Shown here: piece after piece, positions 8,911 to 16,345 of the stretch
Numbering within the stretch: position 1 is the stretch's first letter
How the letters are laid out: every line of letters begins with the position of its first letter
Origin: an uncultured Chlorobiaceae bacterium
GTDB lineage: Bacteria; Bacteroidota; Chlorobiia; Chlorobiales; Chlorobiaceae
Assembly (NCBI GenBank): GCA_903920215.1
Contig: CAIXLG010000071.1
Location: 1-47,160 of the forward strand
Reading direction: 5' to 3'
DNA length: 47,160 bases
Translations under genes and position numbers: made by a program
The notes under the pieces: model-generated
Database searches by the model: none
The model's input: the letters and a program-made list of their open reading frames with translations, nothing else
What the model was told of the DNA's origin: nothing

Positions 8911-10192
8911 GCGCTCCTCCTTTTGACTGGATCCATTGAGCCTCGGCAAGCAGCATATCGGCCTCGGCATTGAGATAATTCTTTTTTGCGTTCACCAGAT
9001 TGTTTTCAATAATCACCCATTCGTTGAAGGTCACAAGACCATTCGAGTATTGGGCGTTGGAAATTTTTGATCGCTCGGTTGCGGCCCCAAGCTGCTTGTT
9101 CTGTACAAGAACCAGCTGACGGGCATCCTGAAAACTTTTCCAGCTTTGTTCGAGCGCGTTGAAGAGGAGGAGGTAGCCGCTTTTTTCAAGGGCATTCTGC
9201 TGACTCAAAACTGCACTTGCTTTGGCTACCCTTGCCCTGCCGGCTCCACCTTCATAAATGGGCACGGACACGGTAATCCCTGCACTCCAGTCCACCGCAT
9301 CGGTCGGCAGGCGGTCAAAAGCACCTCGACCAACCGATGAGGTCAGAAAGAGTTGTGGTGAAAAGGCACTTCTGGAAGCATCGAGATCAAAACGGGCGGC
9401 TTTGCTTTTGGTGTCGAGCTGCTGAAAAAGAGGATTGTTTTTTACGAGCAGGGCAAGATCGGGTTTTCTTTCCGTCAGGTCACTGACCTTGAATGCCCCC
9501 CGAACCCTGAGCGGCTGGTGTGTATCGCGGCCGAGTGCTGAAGCAAGGGTTGTCTCGGCAAGCACAAGGCTGCGTTTGGCCTGGGAGACTTCAAACTGCG
9601 CCTGCGCCAGGTCGGCTTCTGCCTGGCGAAGTGAACCGATGTGTTCACGGCCGCCCTGATAGCGCAGACTGATCAGGCGGACATTATTCTGTCGCCTTTC
9701 GGCGATTTCACCGGCAAGCCCGACAAGATCCTGCGCTTTAAGCAGTTGGGTGAATGCTGAACGGAGGGCAAAACGGACATTGGCCGAAACAGCATTATAA
9801 TTATACTGAGCAGCCTTGATTGCTTCGGCATTACTGGCAATCTGGCTAGCTGTTTTGCATCCATCATAGAGAAGCTGTTGTGCTGATAAGGAATATGAGA
9901 GTGCCGAAGTTGAGGTGTTTCCGTTTCCATTGCTAATTGTCCCGTTCTCTGAAGAGTTTACGCCAAAGTTGAGTTGAGGAAGCAGTGCTCCTTTCGTGAT
10001 ACGTTTATCGGCTTCAGCCTGCTGCATGACAGCAAGAGCCGAATAGAGGTCCGGATGGGCTTTGACAGCTTCGCTCACGCACTGCTCCCAGCTCACTGAC
10101 TCTTCAGCATGCAGTGGAGGGAAGGCGGCAAAAAAAAACATCGCCAGTACTCGATAAATTCTACCTAAAGCATTAAATCTTTTCTTCTGCAT
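8897..10192 (-). CDS. tolC: TolC-family outer-membrane efflux protein
   Basis: About 431 residues from ATG 10192. A signal sequence (VLAMFFFAAFPPLHA) precedes two related OEP repeats rich in coiled-coil heptads, e.g. SLRQAEADLAQAQFEVSQAK and NAKKNYLNAEADMLLAEAQW. Length and repeat structure match the trimeric channel-tunnel family. An in-frame TTG at 10213 is an alternative start; neither has a clear ribosome site. It lies just downstream of the DUF4405 gene and overlaps macA, forming the outer-membrane component of the tripartite pump encoded here. Confidence 0.92.
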   Translation of the reverse strand: MQKKRFNALGRIYRVLAMFFFAAFPPLHAEESVSWEQCVSEAVKAHPDLYSALAVMQQAEADKRITKGALLPQLNFGVNSSENGTISNGNGNTSTSALSYSLSAQQLLYDGCKTASQIASNAEAIKAAQYNYNAVSANVRFALRSAFTQLLKAQDLVGLAGEIAERRQNNVRLISLRYQGGREHIGSLRQAEADLAQAQFEVSQAKRSLVLAETTLASALGRDTHQPLRVRGAFKVSDLTERKPDLALLVKNNPLFQQLDTKSKAARFDLDASRSAFSPQLFLTSSVGRGAFDRLPTDAVDWSAGITVSVPIYEGGAGRARVAKASAVLSQQNALEKSGYLLLFNALEQSWKSFQDARQLVLVQNKQLGAATERSKISNAQYSNGLVTFNEWVIIENNLVNAKKNYLNAEADMLLAEAQWIQSKGGALEGQ

Positions 10193-10227
10193 TGTGGCTG
10201 TAGTAAAGTCCAAAAAATTTCACACAG

Positions 10228-10683
10228 TCAATCTCTTCTTCCAGGCCCCGGGATACCTCTTGGCTCTTGTGTGGTGTTTCCGTCAAAGGATTTTGCAATG
10301 CTTTTACCCAACTCCAGTATGCCTGAAAATGGCTGGGTTTTATAGTAGGTGCCAACACCAATTACGAGGCCAAGAACCAGGATTGTCAGAAGTTCTCCAG
10401 GTCGATTGAGCCCTTCTGTGGTTTTAGCTTTTATGTATGAGAAGAATGCTTTCCAGTTTATCACTAACAAGTGGAAGAGGGCGAGGATGGAAAAGGCAAA
10501 TCCAAAAATAATGTGCTGGTTTTGCCAGGCTGGTTTTGTCAGGCCGAGCATTTCCCATACAAATCCGGTATTTCCTCTACCTCCGGGGAAAATATAGAGG
10601 AGAACTCCTGATACCAGCAGGATGACAAATGAAAGGCAAAGCCCGAAGCTTAAAAATACTCGCCAACTGAATGTTTGTTTCAT
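10228..10683 (-). CDS. DUF4405 membrane protein (cytochrome b-like)
   Basis: 151 residues with three or so membrane helices (about 8-31, 55-77, 95-112). Features are SGVLLYIFPGGRG at the end of helix 1, H57 (WQNQH) and H71 (LFHLLVINWK), as in the DUF4405 family, whose histidines suggest haem b ligation as in small di-haem cytochromes. The pattern SGVLLYIxPxGR...LGLxKxxWxxxH is characteristic. It ends 35 bp before the tolC ATG and is probably the first gene of the tolC-macA-macB operon. Haem binding is inference. A role in sensing or powering the pump is not shown. Confidence 0.75.
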   Translation of the reverse strand: MKQTFSWRVFLSFGLCLSFVILLVSGVLLYIFPGGRGNTGFVWEMLGLTKPAWQNQHIIFGFAFSILALFHLLVINWKAFFSYIKAKTTEGLNRPGELLTILVLGLVIGVGTYYKTQPFSGILELGKSIAKSFDGNTTQEPRGIPGPGRRD

Positions 10684-10800
10684 TTTCTGATCTATTAATA
10701 CTTCTTTCGGTTCATCTGTTTGATTTTTTCACAATGGGACTGAAATAAATCCGCTGATCCCGGTCATTGTTATGCATCAAGGCATCAAATAGTTATCGGG

Positions 10801-10822
10801 GCTGATCTTCCTCCGGATCAGC
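10801..10822. terminator. Hairpin after the Gln-rich repeat gene
   Basis: Perfect 7-bp arms GCTGATC/GATCAGC flank an 8-nt loop, 25 bp beyond the stop of the 10847-11650 gene. It lacks a T tract on the minus strand, so it may be an RNA-stabilising or weak termination hairpin. The rest of 10684-10846 holds nothing else I can name. Confidence 0.4.
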
Positions 10823-10846
10823 GGAAATCGCTAAGTAACAACTTCT

Positions 10847-11650
10847 TCAGTTCTTTTTACCTCTCTCCTCCTTGTTGGACTGATCATGGTCTTTTCTGTT
10901 TTCAGCTCCTTTATTTTGCTGACCCTGATTCTGTCGCTGCTGAGGAGCCTTGTTCTGTTGGTTCTGCATCTGCCGCTGCTCAGGAGCCTTGTGCTGCTGA
11001 CCCTGATTGTGTTGCTGCTGAGGAGCCTTGTTCTGTTGGTTCTGCATCTGCCGCTGCTCAGGAGCCTTGTGCTGCTGACCCTGATTGTGTTGCTGCTGAG
11101 GAGCCTTGTTCTGCTGGTTCTGCATCTGCCGTTGCTCAGGAGCATTGATCTGTGGGCCCTGATTCGGTCTCGGTTGAGGTGCTCTGTTCTGTTGAGCCTG
11201 AACCTTTCTGTTGTTGGCATCGCTTCGCTGATCAAGAACTTTCCTCCTGTTGTCGTCATTACGCTGATACTGGTTCGTCCGACTATCAGGCCTGCGGTAC
11301 TCAATATCACGATACCTTCTTATGTCGTCCCAGCGATATCTTCTTATCTGATAAGGAAGGCCGCTATCGAGGATAAGAACCCACGGCCCGCGGTAATAAT
11401 AAGAACGGTACCAGTGCCCATTATGGTAGATGTAGTAACGCTTTCCATAGTAAACGATATCGTAGGGATTACCGACTGATACTGAAAATCCTTGAGTTCT
11501 CAGGTAAATAAAACTTGGTGGTGAATTAATAATAAAAGAGGGCCTGCTGCCGGCGCTGATATTTATGTTGACGGCAGCTTTTGCATCAGCAGGAGGAGTA
11601 CCAAGAAGCATTCCCGTAATACCTGCAGCCAACCAGATGTGTTTTTTCAT
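10847..11650 (-). CDS. Secreted Gln-rich repeat protein
   Basis: About 267 residues from ATG 11650 (GGAG about 7 nt upstream). The signal peptide MKKHIWLAAGITGMLLG and the following 90-residue domain (GFSVSVGNPYDIVYYGKRYY, WYRSYYYRGPW, IRRYRWDDIRRYRD) are paralogous to the proteins at 1075 and 12165. The C-terminal half is different: about 2.7 copies of a 26-residue unit (APEQRQMQNQQNK plus APQQQHNQGQQHK, each half 13 residues), extremely rich in Gln and Asn, ending KDHDQSNKEERGKKN. The tail is expected to be disordered and could be adhesive, a linker, or bind polyanions. Function is unknown. Confidence 0.8.
   Translation of the reverse strand: MKKHIWLAAGITGMLLGTPPADAKAAVNINISAGSRPSFIINSPPSFIYLRTQGFSVSVGNPYDIVYYGKRYYIYHNGHWYRSYYYRGPWVLILDSGLPYQIRRYRWDDIRRYRDIEYRRPDSRTNQYQRNDDNRRKVLDQRSDANNRKVQAQQNRAPQPRPNQGPQINAPEQRQMQNQQNKAPQQQHNQGQQHKAPEQRQMQNQQNKAPQQQHNQGQQHKAPEQRQMQNQQNKAPQQRQNQGQQNKGAENRKDHDQSNKEERGKKN
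10919..11152. repeat. 78-bp tandem repeat (about 2.7-3 copies)
   Basis: Units starting at 10942, 11020 and 11098 repeat with a period of exactly 78 bp and few differences. Each contains two diverged 39-bp halves. The near identity of units indicates recent expansion or homogenisation. Confidence 0.92.
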
Positions 11651-11727
11651 ATTTTTCTCCGGTTTCCATGTATACAATTGTGCAGTGAGGACGGTTTTAC
11701 TGATGGCATACCATCCCCGATTGCCTT

Positions 11728-12018
11728 TCAGTTTTTTAACTTGTCAGCGATCTCCCGAAGAGAGGTGCTTAATGCGCGTAAAGCATTTTCTACGCCATCC
11801 TTCAGTTTTTCCCAGACGTCCTCGCCTGCTTCGCCAAGTTCTTTCAGTTTGTGGCGGGCATCAGCAACAGCTTTTTCAAGATGATCAACCTGTTCGGTAT
11901 AGGTGAGGTGAGTGTCAGCAGTAAAGCTTTTTACTTTAGCCTTAAATTCAGCTACATGAGCCTGTGCCAGCTCCAATTCAGCTTCCGCTTTCTTTTTGTA
12001 AGCATCTTTTAAACTCAT
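11728..12018 (-). CDS. Small coiled-coil protein
   Basis: 96 residues, almost wholly helical by composition: a Lys/Ala/Glu-rich stretch with heptads (AYKKKAEAELELAQAHVAEF, HLEKAVADARHKLKELGEAG) and a C-terminal amphipathic helix ALRALSTSLREIADKLKN. There is no signal peptide. ATG 12018 is preferred to 12030 because a weak GAGAA precedes it. It sits between two secreted repeat-protein genes on the same strand. Similar small coiled-coil proteins are found beside stress genes in delta-proteobacteria and Chlorobi, but I cannot assign a role. Confidence 0.7.
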   Translation of the reverse strand: MSLKDAYKKKAEAELELAQAHVAEFKAKVKSFTADTHLTYTEQVDHLEKAVADARHKLKELGEAGEDVWEKLKDGVENALRALSTSLREIADKLKN

Positions 12019-12066
12019 AATGATTCTCATTTATTGATTAAAATTTCGACCAGTGATACGATTGAG

Positions 12067-12104
12067 GCAAAAGAGAGCTGGCAGTTCCTGCAGCTCCCTT
12101 TTGC
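12067..12104 (-). terminator. Strong hairpin after repeat protein copy B
   Basis: Arms GCAAAAGAGAGCTGGCAG and CTGCAGCTCCCTTTTGC pair almost completely around a TTC loop, about 60 bp beyond the stop of the 12165-12734 gene. Read on the minus strand, the second arm ends CTCTTTTGCC. It probably ends or attenuates that transcript before the coiled-coil gene. Confidence 0.55.
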
Positions 12105-12164
12105 TCTTTATCGCGAACTCTGCATCAGTCAGTTACAGTTCGGCATTTTCATGCTGCAATGGTG

Positions 12165-12734
12165 TTATCGGTTACGGTTTTCATCACTGCGCTGCTGCTC
12201 CAGAAGTCTTCTGTTGTTTTCATCCGTACGCTGCTGGTCTAATTTTCTCTTGTTGTTTTCATCGCTGCGCTGCTGGTCCAGTTTTCTCTTGTTATTTTCA
12301 TCACTGCGTTGCTGATCCAGGTTTCTCTGGTTGTTTGCATCACTGCGTTGCTGGTCAAGCCTTCTTCTGTCCTCGTTGTTGCGGTACTCAGTATCGCGGA
12401 ACCTTCTGATATCATCCAGACGATGTCTTCGTATTTTTGAGGGAAGCTGATTCAGCCTGACGCTCATCCATGGTCCACGATAGTCAGAAGAACGGTACCA
12501 TAAACCATTCTGGTTCAGGTAATACATATTGCCGTAATAGACAATATCGTAAGGACTTCCGACGGACACTGAAAAGCCGTAATCTCTGAGTTCGACAAAA
12601 TCAGGTCGTCTGTCGATAACAAACGATGGTCGGCTACCGATTCTGACGTTCAATGCTGCCTTTGCATCACCTGCAGGATTACCAAGAAGCATTCCTGTGA
12701 TTCCTGCAGCTATCCAAATAGTTTTTTTCATCAT
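12165..12734 (-). CDS. Secreted protein with C-terminal 13-residue repeats (copy B)
   Basis: 189 residues. Signal peptide MMKKTIWIAAGITGMLLG; a domain containing FVELRDYGFSVSVGSPYDIV, WYRSSDYRGPW and LPSKIRRHRLDDIRRFRD; then five 13-residue repeats (KLDQQRSDENNKR type) that are more uniform than in copy A. Both ATG codons at the start have GGAG at usable distance (6 or 9 nt). It is preceded 98 bp upstream by a DUF5670 gene, exactly as copy A is, so the pair has been duplicated as a unit. Function is unknown; export and a charged repetitive tail are what the sequence shows. Confidence 0.8.
   Translation of the reverse strand: MMKKTIWIAAGITGMLLGNPAGDAKAALNVRIGSRPSFVIDRRPDFVELRDYGFSVSVGSPYDIVYYGNMYYLNQNGLWYRSSDYRGPWMSVRLNQLPSKIRRHRLDDIRRFRDTEYRNNEDRRRLDQQRSDANNQRNLDQQRSDENNKRKLDQQRSDENNKRKLDQQRTDENNRRLLEQQRSDENRNR
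12176..12370. repeat. 39-bp tandem repeats (5 units)
   Basis: In-frame units encode KLDQQRSDENNKR-type repeats. Adjacent central units are closely similar, more so than in the array at 1086-1280. Confidence 0.8.
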
Positions 12735-12831
12735 TACTTTCTCCCGGTTACTATGTTTGTAAGTTTTTATCTCATGAATCTTTGAGCAGTTGGGAAGTTG
12801 AGTGCACTGCCACGCGCTCTTTCAGCATTTT

Positions 12832-12978
12832 TTAAATACGTCGCCCTTGAATAACGCGAATCAGGATTACCACGATTGCGATAACCAGAAGGCCATGAAT
12901 AAGTCCTCCCATTGTGTACGAGGTAACGAGTCCTAAAAGCCAGAGGACAATCAAGATTACAGCAATAGTTTCGAGCAT
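12832..12978 (-). CDS. DUF5670 (lmo0937-like) small membrane protein, copy B
   Basis: 48 residues, MLETIAVILIVLWLLGLV onward, differing from copy A (1741-1887) at essentially one position (I for L at residue 10). The ATG at 12978 is preceded by AAGGAG about 7 nt upstream. The near identity of the protein, against greater divergence of the neighbouring repeat protein, points to strong purifying selection or gene conversion. Confidence 0.85.
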   Translation of the reverse strand: MLETIAVILIVLWLLGLVTSYTMGGLIHGLLVIAIVVILIRVIQGRRI

Positions 12979-13356
12979 TTTTCTCTCCTTTTGATCAATG
13001 AGCTCGCGCGTCAACTATAAGCGAACTCATGTTCGGTCAATTACTAGTTTTACTATGCAGTATATATAATTTATTGATAATATATTCGGAAATTTTACGG
13101 ATAAGTGGATTTAAGGTTAATAATCTCCATTTTTCATATAAATATTATATATGACAGGTGAGTTTGAAAGCAGGATGCAGGAACGATGGATAGGGGGAGA
13201 TTAAATCAATCATGCATAGTGCGGATTGTTGGGAAGGGGTTGGAGTGGTGGAAAATATGCTGAGGCGGCAGCTCCCTCTCGACATCTTTTCCTTAGAATC
13301 TGTGGTGTGTTCAATAGTTTGTTTTGCAGAATAAATTTTGAGTGAACATTCAAAAA
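12979..13356. other. Intergenic stretch without a supportable gene
   Basis: 378 bp between the DUF5670 start and the queG stop. The first part is AT-rich (for example around 13050-13080) and presumably holds the promoter of the DUF5670/repeat-protein unit. I see no RNA gene or convincing terminator. Confidence 0.5.
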
Positions 13357-14307
13357 TTATTCTGCTCTTTGCAGATTTTCCTTTACAGCGCGGGCATTTC
13401 GTTTCATGCGTTTGAGTCCGATTCGGAAAATCGGAGTACCGTAGAAAAAATTTCGGAAGCTTGATTTGGTGAGGGTCAGAATTGTTTCTGTCGAGATGTT
13501 CAAGAGGTCGTTGCAGAGAGTGAATGACCTGTCTGCAGTGATGCTCGCCTGCTGGTTGTGAGGGCATACTTCCTGGCAGTGATCGCAACCGAAGAGGTTG
13601 TTGCCGATCATTGCTGACTCTTCAGCACTGAATTCCCGTTTCAGTTCTACAGTAAGGTATGAGATGCATTTGGATGCGTCAAGTTTTCCGGGTTCTATAA
13701 GTGCTCCAGTAGGGCAGTTTTCAAAGCATTTGCAGCAACTTCCGCAGAAGTTTGGAAGAGGGGGCTTGTTGTCGATTATTTCCTTATTGATAAAAATTTC
13801 ACCGAGAAAAATATAAGATCCGGCGGATGGAACGATGAGAAGAGTGTTTTTTCCTGTTTTTCCTATGCCTGAATGTTCAGCCCACGTTTTTTCCAGCACA
13901 GGGGAGCTGTCTACAGCTATTGTTGCTTTCATATCTTCTCCCAGAAGACTTTTCAGGAACTCAAGAAGTTCTTCAAGCTTTTTTCGTACGACGATGTGGT
14001 AGTCGTCAATGAGGGCATATTTCGAGATAGCAGGTTGTCCGGAACTGTTATGAAGAGGGTGATTATAGCTTATAGCTGCTGAAATGATGGTTTTAAGGCC
14101 GGGAAGAAGCATATCGGGCATTGTCCGCTCATCTATTTGGAGTTCCATGTAGGTCATCTCTGCATGGCGTTTTTCAGCAATCATGGCCTTGTAACGCTCT
14201 ATCGCGAGCGACTGAGGTACAGGTGAAGAAAACCCAATGGCAGAGAATCCTATCCGTGCAGCTTCTTTACGAATGATGCGGGCAAGAGTAGTGGACGTTT
14301 CAGCCAT
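13357..14307 (-). CDS. queG: Epoxyqueuosine reductase
   Basis: 316 residues. Reduces epoxyqueuosine to queuosine in the wobble base of GUN-anticodon tRNAs, using cobalamin and two [4Fe-4S] clusters. The bacterial ferredoxin-like motifs are present: C188-x2-C191-x2-C194-x3-C198-P and C241-x2-C244-x3-C248-P. The catalytic-region motif AVDSSPVLEK (131-140) and AEHSGIGKTGKNTLLI (143-158) also match. The C terminus is short (no HEAT-repeat extension of the longest family members). It stands alone, divergent from the Rieske flavoprotein gene. Confidence 0.93.
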   Translation of the reverse strand: MAETSTTLARIIRKEAARIGFSAIGFSSPVPQSLAIERYKAMIAEKRHAEMTYMELQIDERTMPDMLLPGLKTIISAAISYNHPLHNSSGQPAISKYALIDDYHIVVRKKLEELLEFLKSLLGEDMKATIAVDSSPVLEKTWAEHSGIGKTGKNTLLIVPSAGSYIFLGEIFINKEIIDNKPPLPNFCGSCCKCFENCPTGALIEPGKLDASKCISYLTVELKREFSAEESAMIGNNLFGCDHCQEVCPHNQQASITADRSFTLCNDLLNISTETILTLTKSSFRNFFYGTPIFRIGLKRMKRNARAVKENLQRAE

Positions 14308-14414
14308 AGCAGAGCGAGGGTTTTATAGGAAGGGTTGCTTAAGCAAATACTTATATTCATTAAATATACAGTTCAGAAAATCGATTCCCTTCAGTTCAAC
14401 GCTCTCTTCATGTT

Positions 14415-16325
14415 ATGGAACGACGTGAGTTTATTAAAAAATTGTTTGTCCGCACAGGTATTGGTGCCGGAGTTGCCGTAGCCGGAACAGCAGGATTGAT
14501 AGGGTATTATCAGCCGAGAAAAACGTTGTATGGCACCGAGAACCTAGAGGGGAAGGAGAAGGTTGAAGGGTCAAAAAAGGTAGTCGTGGTTGGTGGGGGT
14601 CTTGCTGGAATCAGCTCTTCCCTTGAACTGGCTCGAAGGGGCTTTGAGGTGACGCTTGTCGAATCTTCAGCGGCATTGGGGGGGAAGCTTACCGGTTGGG
14701 ATATTGAGGCTTTTGGTGAACACTTTCCGGTGGAACACGGGTTCCATGGTTTTTTTGATCAGTATTATAATCTGAACGAAATATTTGCTTTTGCAGGAAT
14801 AAAGAGAGAAGTCTTTACTCCTGCTCCCGGATATCCGGTGATTTTTAAAAACTCTCCTAAAGAGGTGTTTGGTCAGACCTCAAAGATATTTCCTCTCAAT
14901 GTCCTCTCGATTATAGAGCAGTCCCGGAGACTTGATATGATCTCCTTTCTGAAAAATTATAAAGGACTGCTGTCGACGGTGGAGTTGTTTCGATATGAGT
15001 ATAAGGAGACGTTCAGAAAGTATGACTCAATCGATTTTATGACCTATTGCCGGAGAGGGGAGGATCTGCCTGCATTTGTTGATACGGTGCTGCATCCGTT
15101 TGCTGATGCGACCATGAACAGAATGGAGGTTTTGTCTGCAGCAGAGGCGCTCAGGTACTTCCATTTTTATTTTATGGGCAGTCCGGAAGGTCTCGCTTTT
15201 AAAATAACAAACCGGGATTGTATGAGTGCTCTTATCAATCCTCTTGAGGCAAAGCTTAAGGAACTTGGGGTTAAACTTCTGAAAGGGAGTACAGCAAGGA
15301 GCATTCAGGTTGTCGGAGATAAGGTTTCAGGGGTTGTTATTGATACACAGGGAAGTGGCGGGGCTTTGTCTTTGAGGCTTGAATCTGCGAAGGTGCCGCA
15401 AAAGGGGTTTGGTGCGTTTGTTGCCGCTGAGGGTGTGCCGGTGATGATTGGCAGAACGGAAAGCGGGTATATGGCTTATGACGGGCGATGCACGCATATG
15501 GGGTGTCCGGTCATTCCGGATGCTCTGACTGGAGGTTTTTCCTGCCCCTGCCATGCGGGCAGGTATGATGCAACGGGTACTCCGGTGAGTGGACCTCCAA
15601 AAGCTCCACTTGCAAAACTTGCCGTAACCATTGATGATGGAATGCTTTTTGTCAGGCAGGCTGAAAGAGGTGAACGGCTCGATTGTGATTATTGTGTGGT
15701 TGCTTCAAATGTGCGGGGTGTTCGTGAACTGGTGAAAGCTTCGCACTTGAATCGTCCAGAGTTTGAATACAACGTGGCTTCGCTTGGCGAAGCTGATCCA
15801 TATGCGGTTTACCGCCTCTGGCTTGATCGACCACTTGCTTCAAAGGAGTTCCCCTTCTATACGGTTTCGGGATATCCTTATACCGATTCGATCTCCATTT
15901 ACTCTGATTTTCAGGAACCGTTTATGTCATGGGTAAAAAAACACGGGGGTTGTGTTGTAGAGTTACATGCTTATGCCATTGCTCCTGAGGATATCAGGCC
16001 AGAACCGGAGATTAAGGCTGCCATGCTTCAAGAGCTGCATACCATATTTCCGGAAACCGGATCAGCAACTGTTTTGCATGAACTGTTTATGCAGCAGTCC
16101 AATTTTACCCGGTGGGCTCCGGGTGATCATGCCCATCGACCGGGTGTTGAAACACCGTTTTCTAATCTTTTTTTTGCAGGGGACTGGGTAAAGGTAGATG
16201 CACCGGTTTTTCTGATGGAGGCAGCAGCATTTACCGGACGCATGGCGGCAAATGCTATTTTCCGTCAGGAATCAGTGAAAACGGTTCCTCTTCCGATTGT
16301 TCCAATGCATGGTTTGTTTGCCTGA
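14415..16325 (+). CDS. FAD-dependent carotenoid-desaturase-like oxidoreductase with inserted Rieske domain
   Basis: 636 residues. The N terminus (RREFIKKLFVRTG then a hydrophobic stretch to LIGYY) looks like a Tat signal or anchor. Next is a Rossmann FAD motif VVVVGGGLAGISSSLELARR (about 56-75) as in the phytoene desaturase/CrtU/amine-oxidase group. Residues about 320-420 are an inserted Rieske domain with C359-x-H361 and C377-x2-H380, plus C364 and C379 able to form the disulfide seen in bc-type Rieske proteins. The desaturase fold then resumes and ends FFAGDWVKVDAP...EAAAFTGRMAAN. It probably oxidises or isomerises a carotenoid or related lipid with electrons passing through the cluster, but substrate and direction are inference. 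Single gene, no visible Shine-Dalgarno. Confidence 0.8.
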   Translation: MERREFIKKLFVRTGIGAGVAVAGTAGLIGYYQPRKTLYGTENLEGKEKVEGSKKVVVVGGGLAGISSSLELARRGFEVTLVESSAALGGKLTGWDIEAFGEHFPVEHGFHGFFDQYYNLNEIFAFAGIKREVFTPAPGYPVIFKNSPKEVFGQTSKIFPLNVLSIIEQSRRLDMISFLKNYKGLLSTVELFRYEYKETFRKYDSIDFMTYCRRGEDLPAFVDTVLHPFADATMNRMEVLSAAEALRYFHFYFMGSPEGLAFKITNRDCMSALINPLEAKLKELGVKLLKGSTARSIQVVGDKVSGVVIDTQGSGGALSLRLESAKVPQKGFGAFVAAEGVPVMIGRTESGYMAYDGRCTHMGCPVIPDALTGGFSCPCHAGRYDATGTPVSGPPKAPLAKLAVTIDDGMLFVRQAERGERLDCDYCVVASNVRGVRELVKASHLNRPEFEYNVASLGEADPYAVYRLWLDRPLASKEFPFYTVSGYPYTDSISIYSDFQEPFMSWVKKHGGCVVELHAYAIAPEDIRPEPEIKAAMLQELHTIFPETGSATVLHELFMQQSNFTRWAPGDHAHRPGVETPFSNLFFAGDWVKVDAPVFLMEAAAFTGRMAANAIFRQESVKTVPLPIVPMHGLFA

Positions 16326-16345
16326 AGCAGCTTCAGGTAGTTTTT
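16321..16345 (+). terminator. Rho-independent terminator overlapping the stop codon
   Basis: CCTGAAGC/GCTTCAGG forms an 8-bp palindrome around a single A, followed by TAGTTTTT. The stop codon of the Rieske flavoprotein lies in the first arm. It also covers the end of the convergent hydrolase gene. Confidence 0.6.

Noticed and set aside
10919-11152. CRISPR-like array
   Set aside because: Repeats are contiguous 78-bp coding units with no unique spacers, in frame with a secreted protein.
10886-11479. Plus-strand 197-codon Leu-rich open frame
   Set aside because: It is the antisense of the Gln-rich 78-bp repeats (CTG/CAG bias gives poly-Leu); it has no signal, start context or plausible composition, while the minus-strand frame has a signal peptide and ribosome site.
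12034-12409. Plus-strand Cys/Phe/Ser-rich repeat frames (also 909-1244)
   Set aside because: Antisense of the 39-bp repeats of the minus-strand secreted proteins; open only because the repeat lacks stops in that frame.
13145-13588. Minus-strand 147-codon frame overlapping the end of queG
   Set aside because: It overlaps the cysteine-cluster region of queG in another frame and has no recognisable features or start context.
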